Positions 45,538 through 52,725 of a stretch of 54,124 bases of DNA are shown here, piece by piece. The notes beneath the pieces were generated by a model. The model did no database searches, was not told the DNA's origin, and was given only the letters and a program-made list of their open reading frames with translations. Origin of the DNA: Thermoguttaceae bacterium (GTDB lineage: Bacteria; Planctomycetota; Planctomycetia; Pirellulales; Thermoguttaceae); NCBI GenBank assembly GCA_017447745.1, contig JAFSMW010000185.1:1-54124 (forward strand). Direction: 5' to 3'. Position 1 is the first letter of the stretch. Each line of letters begins with the position of its first letter. The position numbers and the translations under genes were made by a program.

Positions 45538-45960
45538 ATGAGCAATATTCCTGAAAACGAATTTGGACAGAATTCCACCCTGAATGGCAAAACCATTTTA
45601 ATCGTCGACGACGATCCAGAAATTGTTGAATCGGTTAAAATAGCGTTGCAGTCGGAAGGCTACACCGTCTTTTACGCGCGCGATGGAAATCAGGGGTTGG
45701 CTTTGGCTGAACGGGAAAATCCCGATCTGATTATTCTCGACATGATGATGCCTAAACGAAGCGGCTTTCTCGTTTTGGAAAAGCTTCGCCGAACTCGCCG
45801 CGTTCCCATTCGCATTATCATGGTAACTGCCAACGAGGGCAATCGTCACAAATCCTATGCGGAAACGCTCGGCGTAGACGATTACATCCGCAAGCCGTTC
45901 GCCATGGACAGGCTTTTAGACAGCGTCAATCGTCTGCTGGGGCAAAATACAGAAGAATAA
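45538..45960 (+). CDS. CheY-like single-domain response regulator
   Basis: The 140-residue protein is a bare receiver domain. Acidic pocket DDD at 24-26, phosphoacceptor Asp68 (LIILDMMMP), Thr97 (IIMVTAN) and Lys119 (IRKPF) are all in place. There is no output domain, so it signals through partners. No histidine kinase is adjacent. The last codons are followed by a convergent hairpin with dxs. Confidence 0.92.
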   Translation: MSNIPENEFGQNSTLNGKTILIVDDDPEIVESVKIALQSEGYTVFYARDGNQGLALAERENPDLIILDMMMPKRSGFLVLEKLRRTRRVPIRIIMVTANEGNRHKSYAETLGVDDYIRKPFAMDRLLDSVNRLLGQNTEE

Positions 45961-45975
45961 TAAGAATATAAGTTT

Positions 45976-46015
45976 AGCGCTTAGGATTTGCGAGAATAAT
46001 TGCATTCTAAGCGCT
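45976..46015. terminator. Convergent hairpin between the response regulator and dxs
   Basis: AGCGCTTAG and CTAAGCGCT form a perfect 9-bp stem around a 22-base loop. The right arm contains the dxs stop codon itself, so it may stop both transcripts. T-runs are weak. Confidence 0.4.
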
Positions 46016-47938
46016 GATTTCTTCGATAGCTCGTTCTATTCCGACGGCGTCAAGTCCTTCTTCCGCCAGCTGCTCGCAGCGAGTAGCGTGAGAAACGTAA
46101 TGATCTTCTACTCCCAGGCGTTTGACGCGACAATTGAAAATCTCTTTGTCAGACAACATTTCTAAAACAGCAGAGCCGAACCCGCCTTGACGGCAGCCGT
46201 CTTCGATGGTAAGCGTCCAAGGAGCGTTTTGAATCCATTGAGCAATTCGTTCGTCCAGCGGTTTGATCCATCGGGCGTTGACCAGTCCGATTCGTTTGGG
46301 ACTCCCTGACTGTTCTGCCTTGTTTTCGAAATTTGTTACAGCTTCAATTGCTTTACCCAATACGCCGCCGCAAACGATAACCAGTCCGTCGAGTTTGTCG
46401 TCTGCGTTATGATTGACAAACTCTGCAACGCCCGGCTGAATGGGAACGGGATTGTTTGAAGAAACGTGCGAGACGCCGTCTTTGGGATAGCGAATTGAAA
46501 CGGGGCCGTTGAAGTTGATAGCCCAGGGAATCATTTCCTGTAAATCTTCCGCGCAGCCGGGAGCGCAAAGCGTCATGTTAGGCAGATGGCGAATGTACGC
46601 CATGTCGAACGACCCGTGATGAGTGGGGCCGTCTGCGCCAACCAGCCCCGCTCTGTCCATCATCAAAACGACGGGCAGATTTTGCAGCGAAATCTCATGG
46701 AAAATCTGGTCGTACGCCCGCTGCATAAACGTCGAGTAAATGTCAACGACTGGGCGCAAACCCGCTTTCGCCATTCCAGCAGCCATCGCAACCGCATGGG
46801 ACTCGCAAATGCCGACGTCAAAGAATCTGTCTGGAAAATCCTCGCGAATCTTTTCCAGCCCGTTCCCCTGAGCCATCGCCGCACAAATGACGCAAATGCG
46901 CTTGTCTAAAAGCATTTGCTGATACAATTGCGCCGATGCCACGTTTGTATAAGAAACCTGCTGTGACTTCGTCAGGCTCATTTTGCCGTTGTCGTCATAC
47001 ACGACTTTGGGCGGAGCGTGAAATCGAGCAGGGTCTTCTTCTGCCGGATGGAATCCGTGTCCTTTTTGAGTAAAAACGTGGAGCAAAACCGGTTGATCGT
47101 GCCGTTTCGCCTGATTGAGAGCGACCTGCAAGTCACGGATATCGTGTCCGTTGACAGGACCGATATAATGAAATCCCAGTTCTTCAAACAAGGCTCCGCC
47201 GACAAGCCCCTTTTTGACAACGTTTTTTAAATTGTGAAGACCGCGATGAAGAGGCTTTCCAATAACCGGTAAACTGGTTACAGCGCTTTTAACTTTGTTC
47301 TTAACTCCCCGATAGAGAGCGTTGGTGCGAAGCCCGTCAAGATAACGACCCAATCCGCCAACGCGAGGGCAGATGGACATCTCGTTATCGTTGAGAATGA
47401 CGATAATGTTTTTGTTCAGACCGGAAGCGTTGTTGAGCGCTTCAAAGATAACGCCGCATCCAGCCGCCCCGTCGCCGACGACAGCAACCGCCTTTCGCCC
47501 TTCTTCCGGACGCATCAGTTCGTCGCCCAGGAACAGACCCAGCGCGGTGGAAACGCTCACACCGGCGTGTCCCGTCATAAACAGATCAAAGGGGCTTTCT
47601 TCCGGGTTCGGGTAACCCATCAGCCCGCCTTTGGTACGAATGCCGGACATTTTGTCAAAGCGTCCGGTTACCATTTTATTCGGATACGTTTGATGTCCGA
47701 CGTCCCAAACGAGGCGGTCTTTGGTGAAGTCAAAAACCGTATGTAACGCAAGCGTCAGTTCGACGACGCCCATGTTGGAAGCGAAATGGACGCTGCGGGT
47801 TTCAATCAGGCGGCACAGCTGGTTGCGAATCTGCTGCGCCAGCGATTCCAACTGAGCGATTGACAACCCCTTTAAATCTTCGGGCGATTTAATATCCGCA
47901 AGGCTGACGTTCGGCAGGGAATTATTTTGACTTGTCAA
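46007..47938 (-). CDS. dxs: 1-Deoxy-D-xylulose-5-phosphate synthase
   Basis: The enzyme condenses pyruvate with glyceraldehyde 3-phosphate in the first step of the MEP isoprenoid pathway, using thiamine diphosphate. The 643-residue protein has the ThDP-binding GDGAAGCG...ILNDNEMSI region, the transketolase middle domain (FDVGICESHAVAMAAGMAKAG, RAGLVGADGPTHHGSFD) and the C-terminal domain (TIEDGCRQGGFGSAV). The start is a TTG that directly follows the stop of the upstream prenyl-synthase gene; GGAAAGGAA lies at good spacing. The next ATG is at residue 56, inside the fold, which supports the TTG. It forms an operon with the prenyl synthase. Confidence 0.96.
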   Translation of the reverse strand: MTSQNNSLPNVSLADIKSPEDLKGLSIAQLESLAQQIRNQLCRLIETRSVHFASNMGVVELTLALHTVFDFTKDRLVWDVGHQTYPNKMVTGRFDKMSGIRTKGGLMGYPNPEESPFDLFMTGHAGVSVSTALGLFLGDELMRPEEGRKAVAVVGDGAAGCGVIFEALNNASGLNKNIIVILNDNEMSICPRVGGLGRYLDGLRTNALYRGVKNKVKSAVTSLPVIGKPLHRGLHNLKNVVKKGLVGGALFEELGFHYIGPVNGHDIRDLQVALNQAKRHDQPVLLHVFTQKGHGFHPAEEDPARFHAPPKVVYDDNGKMSLTKSQQVSYTNVASAQLYQQMLLDKRICVICAAMAQGNGLEKIREDFPDRFFDVGICESHAVAMAAGMAKAGLRPVVDIYSTFMQRAYDQIFHEISLQNLPVVLMMDRAGLVGADGPTHHGSFDMAYIRHLPNMTLCAPGCAEDLQEMIPWAINFNGPVSIRYPKDGVSHVSSNNPVPIQPGVAEFVNHNADDKLDGLVIVCGGVLGKAIEAVTNFENKAEQSGSPKRIGLVNARWIKPLDERIAQWIQNAPWTLTIEDGCRQGGFGSAVLEMLSDKEIFNCRVKRLGVEDHYVSHATRCEQLAEEGLDAVGIERAIEEISA

Positions 47939-48898
47939 TTAATGATTCCTTTCCAAAACGTAGTCTGCCAAGTCCCGCAGCAGCTCTGCGTCCTGACCGA
48001 AAGAACTCAGCGCGTCTTTCGCCTTTTGAGTCAGTTCCGCTGCGTACGCCTGTGACGCCTCAACGCCCAAAAGCCCCGGATACGTCATTTTCCCTTTGGC
48101 GCAGTCTTTATGAGTGCGCTTCCCCATCTGCTCGTCCGTAGAGGTAACGTCGAGTAAATCGTCCGTAACCTGGAACAGCAGCCCGAGGGCGTCGCCGTAA
48201 GCTTTGAGACTTTCAATCTGATCCACCGCCGCGTTTGCAATGGTCGCGCCAATAATCAGCGAGACGCGAATCATTGCCCCGGTTTTAAGGCGGTGAATGT
48301 TCTCTAAAATGGTTATCTTATCCTCGGAGGTTTGAGAGTGAGGAGCGAGGAGTGAGGAGTGAGGAGTTGAGGAACTCGCTTCGCTCGTCTGATTCTCTTT
48401 TTCTCCTTGAACGTCCAGCGTCTGACCGGCGACCATGCCGCAGGAGCCAGCAGCGTCCGCCAGAGCGGAAACGCACTGAATTGCAGCGTCTGCCGGGTGA
48501 ACGTCTTTTGCCAAAACCTCAAACGCCAGCGCCTGCAGGGCGTCGGCGGCGAGAATGGCGGTGGCTTCGTCGAACTGCTTGTGACACGTTGGACGTCCGC
48601 GGCGCAAATCGTCGTCGTCCATGGCGGGCAAGTCGTCGTGAATGAGCGAATAGGCGTGAATCATCTCGACAGCGCACGCGCCGGGTAGCGCTTTGATCGT
48701 CTCCCCGCCGCACGCTTGACACGCCAGCAGAACCAGCGCCGGGCGGATTCGTTTACCGGGGGCGAGAAGGGAATAGTCCATCGCCTGACGGAGCAAGTCA
48801 GGACAGCGTTCGTCCAGCTTGAGATATTCTCTAAGCTGCGAATTGACCTGTTCGACGCTCGTCTTGAAAAAATCGCTTAGCGCTGAGTTGGGGGACAT
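47939..48898 (-). CDS. ispA: Polyprenyl (farnesyl/geranylgeranyl) diphosphate synthase
   Basis: The 319-residue protein (from the ATG at 48898; an upstream frame to 49090 adds 64 atypical residues) joins IPP to allylic diphosphates. The first Asp-rich motif is DDLPAMD at 88-94 and the second DDLLD at 246-250. GKRIRPALVLL and IHRLKTGAMI are also present. Between GQTLDV and IHRLKTG lies an extra stretch at about 168-193 with TPHSSLLAPHS, coded by a heptamer tract; ordinary members have no such insert. Product chain length cannot be told. Co-transcribed with dxs. Confidence 0.9.
   Translation of the reverse strand: MSPNSALSDFFKTSVEQVNSQLREYLKLDERCPDLLRQAMDYSLLAPGKRIRPALVLLACQACGGETIKALPGACAVEMIHAYSLIHDDLPAMDDDDLRRGRPTCHKQFDEATAILAADALQALAFEVLAKDVHPADAAIQCVSALADAAGSCGMVAGQTLDVQGEKENQTSEASSSTPHSSLLAPHSQTSEDKITILENIHRLKTGAMIRVSLIIGATIANAAVDQIESLKAYGDALGLLFQVTDDLLDVTSTDEQMGKRTHKDCAKGKMTYPGLLGVEASQAYAAELTQKAKDALSSFGQDAELLRDLADYVLERNH
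48338..48368 (-). repeat. In-frame heptamer repeat in the prenyl-synthase gene
   Basis: Tandem 7-base units on the plus strand (AGTGAGG, AGCGAGG, AGTGAGG, AGTGAGG, AGTTGAGG) code on the minus strand for the TPHSSLLAPHS insert. The frame is preserved. Confidence 0.85.
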
Positions 48899-49249
48899 AT
48901 CTATAGTTTGAATCTCTCTTTTGAATTCAATATTTAAGGGTAGGGATTCCGGAACGGGCGCGTTGAGCCGCGGCGGAGGTCCTCTGCCCTTCCAAAATTC
49001 CCTTCTCATTATACTATAGAATAGATTTTTTACCAGAGACGGGGGCAAAAAGTTTTTAAGTTTTTTCCCTAAAAGAATTTGGGAAAACATGCAAAACGTT
49101 ATTCCGCTCCCGGAGCCGCGGCGCCTTGTTGATGCAAGAAATAATCATTTATGCAGAATAGCCGCTCCAACCTGCTGGATCGCGGCTGTATCAGCCGCCC
49201 GGAAAAACTCACGCGGAGCCGCAGAGCTGCGGAGGATGTTCGCAAATTA

Positions 49250-49394
49250 ATGGAAGGCGGTAATGAAGCGAGCGCAGCGAGCGGAATTACGCAGTTCGCC
49301 GAAGGCGAACCAAAACGCCGGAATTATGATACTGTTAGAGTTTACCAACCGATGAAAGGCGGTAACGGAGCGAATGAAATGAGCGTAGTTACGC
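49250..49394 (+). repeat. Family B composite module, left copy
   Basis: B copy 2, a linker (TTCGCCGAAGGCGAACC, then ACTGTTAGAGTTTACCAACC), and B copy 3 form a 145-base module. Its inverted counterpart is at 52054-52200, on the other side of the ankyrin gene. Confidence 0.8.
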
Positions 49395-49569
49395 TTTGTT
49401 CGAAGTGTGGATAACAAAAAGATGAAGCGGAAAACCTCCTCTGGATGTAGCCCGTCCTCGGGCTACTTGCTAAAACAAGAAATAACCTCTTTCGTAGGAC
49501 AACCCGCCCGAACCTCCGGCTCGCGGCAGTCCCCTGCCGCACAACGAAACCTCACACGAAGTCCGCGAA
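49388..49569 (+). repeat. Family C direct repeat, copy 1
   Basis: The unit of about 180 bases includes TAGCCCGTCCTCGGGCTA, AAGAAATAACCTCTTTCG and the GCGGCAGTCCCCTGCCGC hairpin. A second copy lies at 49917-50098 with about 85-90% identity by eye. Confidence 0.85.
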
Positions 49570-49660
49570 GTTTTTTAAAAAATAAAGCGAACCGGATTGC
49601 GTAAGCGCCCGGGCAAATCTCACGCGGAGCCGCGGAGCTGCGGAGAAAGTTCGCATATTA

Positions 49661-49703
49661 ATGAAAGGCGGTAACGGAGCGAATGAAACGAGCGCAGTTA
49701 CGC
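49661..49703 (+). repeat. Family B repeat, copy 4
   Basis: ATGAAAGGCGGTAACGGAGC to AGTTACGC, preceded by TCACGCGGAGCCGCGGAGC. Confidence 0.75.
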
Positions 49704-49780
49704 TTAGGCGAGCCGGGGTGCGTAAGCTCCCGGAAAAACTCACGCGGAGCCGCGGAGCTGCGGAGGAAGTTCGCAAATTA

Positions 49781-49823
49781 ATGAAAGGCGGTAACGAAGC
49801 GAATGAAATGAGCGCAGTTACGC
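49781..49823 (+). repeat. Family B repeat, copy 5
   Basis: Nearly identical to copy 4, with the same upstream CGCGGAGCCGCGGAGC segment; the two lie in tandem with a period of about 120 bases. Confidence 0.75.
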
Positions 49824-49880
49824 TTAGGCGAGCCGGGGTGCGTAAGCTCCCGGAAAAGGCTCACGCGGAGACGCGGAGGA

Positions 49881-49923
49881 ATGAAAGGTGGTAACGGAAT
49901 GAGCGAAGCGAATGAAGTTACGC
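49881..49923 (+). repeat. Family B repeat, copy 6
   Basis: A diverged copy ending GAAGTTACGC, running straight into family C copy 2. Confidence 0.65.
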
Positions 49924-50098
49924 TTTGTTTGAAGTGTGCAAAACAAAACGACAAAGCCGGAAACCTCCTCTGGATGTAGCCCGTCCTCGGGCTACTTGCT
50001 AGAACAAGAAATAACCTCTTTCGTAGGACAGCCCGCCCGAATCCCCGGCACGCGGCAGTCCTCTGCCGCACAACGAAGCCTCACGCAAAGTCCGCAAA
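49917..50098 (+). repeat. Family C direct repeat, copy 2
   Basis: Second copy of the unit described at 49388, again with the TAGCCCGTCCTCGGGCTA and GCGGCAGTCCTCTGCCGC hairpins. Confidence 0.85.
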
Positions 50099-50122
50099 GT
50101 TCGCGAAGAAACAACAATCAGA

Positions 50123-50187
50123 CGCGAAGCGTTCCGCTAGAACCGCATCGCGGTTGAATGTTTCTAGCCGTGGGTTTCAACCCACGG
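50123..50187 (+). repeat. Family A double-hairpin repeat, copy 5
   Basis: The fullest copy: CGCGAAGCGTTCCGCTAG, AACCGCATCGCGGTT and TAGCCGTGGGTTTCAACCCACGG. It ends ten bases before the ankyrin gene stop. Confidence 0.85.
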
Positions 50188-50197
50188 GAAACATATC

Positions 50198-51547
50198 TTA
50201 CCAACAAAAGAAATTCTTTAGGAATTTGAAGCAAAACCACGTAGCCGTTGTACCAGGATTATTCGCTCCATGGTCTTTCAGCCATTGTATTTGTTCCAGA
50301 TTCATTTCTTTGACGGCATAATATAAAATCGTCTTTCCCTCGTTGTCTTTTGCATTGACGTCTGCTCCATGTTCCACCAGCCACCGGGCAAGCTTCCAAA
50401 AACTATAATAACCTGCCAAATGTAAGACAGATTCTCCATAATTACTTTGGATGTTGACGTCAGCGCCATGTTCAACCAGCAATTGAACAAGCTTGAATGA
50501 ATTATTATCATTAAGGACGGCATAATGTAAGGCGGTTTGCCCTACTTCATCTTGTGCGTTGATTTCAACGTCTTGCTCAACTAACCATTGAACTACTTCT
50601 ACAGTACTGAAAAAAGCAGCTGAATGTAATGGCGTCCAGTTATCGAAGCCTTTAACGTTGACGTCTGCCCCATGTTCAACCAACCATTGCGCCAGTTTCA
50701 AATTGTCGCGATCGACGACATTAAAAATGGGAGTGTATCCATCAACATTGTCTTTATTATTTACATCAGCGCCATGTTCAACCAGCCATTGAACCATTTC
50801 CAATGATCCACTTTGAACGGCGCTATCTAAAATAGTATCACCATCATTGTCTTTTTCGTTGACGTTCATGCCATGTGTAATCAACCATTGAACCAGTTCC
50901 CATTTTCTACTAAAGGTGGCTTCATGCAAGACCGTTCGTCCATTTATACCTTTAATGCTCAAGTCTATGCCGCGGGCGCTTAACCATTGAATAAGTTCAA
51001 GATTGCCTTTTTGGGCAATATAATGTATAGGAGCGGCTTCATAAATGTCTCTTTCGTAAATGTCCAACCCATATTCAACCAGACGTCGAATCAATTCACC
51101 GTTGTCTGAATCAGCAGCAAAATGCAAAAGCGTCCAATCCGTATAACCTTTTGCATTGATGTCTGCGCCATGTTCAATCAGCCATTGAACCTGTTCCCAA
51201 TTCCCTTTCCACGCAACGTAATGCAATACAGTATTGTGAAAATCGTCTTTTTCGTTAACGTCCGCTCCGTATTCTGTCAACAGTTGAACTGTATCCCAAT
51301 TTCCATATAAAGCGGCATAATGCAAAGCAGTCATTTCACGATTGTCTTTTGCATTTATATTCAATTTATATTTTAAAAGTTCTTTAATTCTGTTTAAATC
51401 GCCTGTCAAAACCGCATAGTGAAGAATGTTGCCGCCAAAATCAGGATGATATGAAAAATTATATTTACCTTTTTTGAACATCCGTTCAAAACGCGCAATT
51501 GATTGTTTTTTAAATAACCTTTCTCGATCAATTATTACGTCTTTCAT
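50198..51547 (-). CDS. Ankyrin-repeat protein
   Basis: The 449-residue protein is built of about twelve ankyrin units of 33 residues from residue 36 to 435. Typical pieces are GNILHYAVLTGDLNRIKELL, TALHYAALYGNWDTVQLL, and LVEHGADVNNKDN. A 35-residue charged N-terminus and an aromatic tail (WFCFKFLKNFFCW) frame them. There is no signal peptide. Such proteins bind partner proteins; no partner gene is adjacent. The gene lies isolated between two repeat-rich regions whose modules are in inverted orientation. It is more AT-rich than its surroundings, consistent with transfer. Confidence 0.85.
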   Translation of the reverse strand: MKDVIIDRERLFKKQSIARFERMFKKGKYNFSYHPDFGGNILHYAVLTGDLNRIKELLKYKLNINAKDNREMTALHYAALYGNWDTVQLLTEYGADVNEKDDFHNTVLHYVAWKGNWEQVQWLIEHGADINAKGYTDWTLLHFAADSDNGELIRRLVEYGLDIYERDIYEAAPIHYIAQKGNLELIQWLSARGIDLSIKGINGRTVLHEATFSRKWELVQWLITHGMNVNEKDNDGDTILDSAVQSGSLEMVQWLVEHGADVNNKDNVDGYTPIFNVVDRDNLKLAQWLVEHGADVNVKGFDNWTPLHSAAFFSTVEVVQWLVEQDVEINAQDEVGQTALHYAVLNDNNSFKLVQLLVEHGADVNIQSNYGESVLHLAGYYSFWKLARWLVEHGADVNAKDNEGKTILYYAVKEMNLEQIQWLKDHGANNPGTTATWFCFKFLKNFFCW

Positions 51548-51703
51548 TTTTTATCGGGTGGCAAAAATTGCTTTATAATAGTAAACTAATAGAATTATAA
51601 TATTAAAGACTTTTTTGTGCAAGAGGCTATCACGATTTTTTATAACAGAAATTTCTTTAGTGGATGTAACGGCTGCGTATCTGGAATTATAACGTTATAT
51701 GTC

Positions 51704-51770
51704 TAATCGTTTCAGAGTCTTTTTATCTCGCCCTACGATGGAGAGCGAGATAAAAAGAGTGTTTGACGAT
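51704..51770 (-). repeat. Family D hairpin repeat, copy 2
   Basis: Reverse complement of the unit at 19374: TAATCGTTTCAGA, the hairpin TTTTTATCTCGC/GCGAGATAAAAA and GTTTGACGAT. It again lies next to a family A element. Confidence 0.75.
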
Positions 51771-51794
51771 GTTTTGTTTTTCGTTTTTCTTTTT

Positions 51795-51860
51795 TCGTGG
51801 GTTTCACCCACGGCTAGAAATATTGAACCGCTAACGCGGTTCTAGTTGAACGCTTCGCGT
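51795..51860 (-). repeat. Family A double-hairpin repeat, copy 6
   Basis: CGTGGGTTTCACCCACGG, TGAACCGCTAACGCGGTTC and GAACGCTTCGCG, inverted relative to copy 5. Confidence 0.85.
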
Positions 51861-52053
51861 CTATTTTTTTCTTTGCGAACTTCGCGGACTTCCTCCGCGC
51901 CTCCGCATCTCCGCGTGAGGTTTCTTCGGCGGCTGATACAGCCGCGATCCAGCGGGCCTTGCGGGTTTTGCTGCGAAAGAGTTTGTCCGTCACACCAGCA
52001 ATGCGGCAGGGGACTGCCGCGTGCCGGCTCATCCGTGTGCGTGAGCAATTCAA

Positions 52054-52200
52054 AGCGTAACTACGTTCGCTGCGCGAACTCCGTTACCGCCTTCCAACGG
52101 TTGGTAAACTCTAACGGTATCGTAATTCCAGCGTTTCGGTTCGCCTGACGGCGAACTGCGTAATTCCGCTCGCTGCGCTCGCTTCATTACCGCCTTCCAT
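52054..52200 (-). repeat. Family B composite module, right copy
   Basis: Family B copies 7 and 8 with the linker GGTTGGTAAACTCTAACGG. It is the reverse complement of the module at 49250-49394. Confidence 0.8.
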
Positions 52201-52246
52201 TTCTCCGCGTGAGGTTTGCGCGGACTGACTCGCTCATAACCTATGG

Positions 52247-52588
52247 CTAATCGAACAGCCCTCCGCCGTCGGACGGCTGGGTATCGGCGTCTGTCTTTTT
52301 GTATCCGCGGCGGGCGGATCGGGCTTTGACTTTCTGCTCGTTGTCGAGAACTTCGTCTTCCATGGGCTGGGTAATCGCGTTGCCGTTTTCGTCCAGACCG
52401 GACAGAACTTCCAGCTTGCGTTTGACGAAGTCCAGCTGCTGATGGCACGCGCGAATCAGAGCGACGCCCTTTTCGTACTGCTTGAGCGACTCGTCCAGGG
52501 TAATCGACCCGGATTCCAGACTCTGAACAATCTTGTCCAGTTCCGTCATGTTTTGTTCAAAGGTTTTTGCGTTCTGTTTGTCAGCCAT
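52247..52588 (-). CDS. xseB: Exodeoxyribonuclease VII small subunit
   Basis: The 113-residue protein has the family core TFEQNMTELDKIVQSLESGS, ITLDESLKQYEKGVALIRAC and QLDFVKRKLEVL, the helical small subunit that decorates XseA. The C-terminal 40 residues are a charged, Lys/Asp-rich tail longer than usual. The large-subunit gene xseA is not in the window. It lies downstream of guaA, with a 134-base gap containing heptamer and family B repeats. Confidence 0.9.
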   Translation of the reverse strand: MADKQNAKTFEQNMTELDKIVQSLESGSITLDESLKQYEKGVALIRACHQQLDFVKRKLEVLSGLDENGNAITQPMEDEVLDNEQKVKARSARRGYKKTDADTQPSDGGGLFD

Positions 52589-52601
52589 GGGATTAAGTTT
52601 G

Positions 52602-52645
52602 ATTGAAAGGCGGTAACGGAGCGAACGGCGTGAGCGCAGTTACGC
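52602..52645 (+). repeat. Family B repeat, copy 9
   Basis: TTGAAAGGCGGTAACGGAGC to GCGCAGTTACGC, in the gap between guaA and xseB. Confidence 0.7.
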
Positions 52646-52685
52646 TTTCGTCAGGAAAGAGTGAGGAGCTATTGTAACGCTTGCG

Positions 52686-52725
52686 TAATTACTAATTACT
52701 CATTGCTAATTACTAATTGCCTCTA
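52686..52725. repeat. Heptamer short tandem repeat (TAATTAC)
   Basis: Units TAATTAC, TAATTAC, TCATTGC, TAATTAC, TAATTGC and CTCTACT run up to the guaA stop codon. Confidence 0.8.

Larger units (their letters stand above)
48899..50197. other. Dense repeat island without genes
   Basis: About 1300 bases contain no convincing gene; the short open frames are made of repeats. It holds family B copies 2-6, a 180-base direct repeat (49388-49569 and 49917-50098), several CGCGGAGCCGCGGAGC units and family A copy 5. Confidence 0.85.
51548..52246. other. Repeat region upstream of the ankyrin gene
   Basis: About 700 bases with no convincing gene contain family D copy 2, family A copy 6, a CGGCTGATACAGCCGCG hairpin (also near 49180), a GCGGCAGGGGACTGCCGC hairpin, and family B copies 7 and 8. 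The first 100 bases are AT-rich and should hold the ankyrin promoter. Confidence 0.75.

Noticed and set aside
49151-50157. Several 65-97-residue frames in the repeat island
   Set aside because: They are translations of repeats in multiple frames, with no family signature.
51814-52448. Frames of 68-132 residues on both strands
   Set aside because: They consist of family B and A repeats or lie antisense to xseB.
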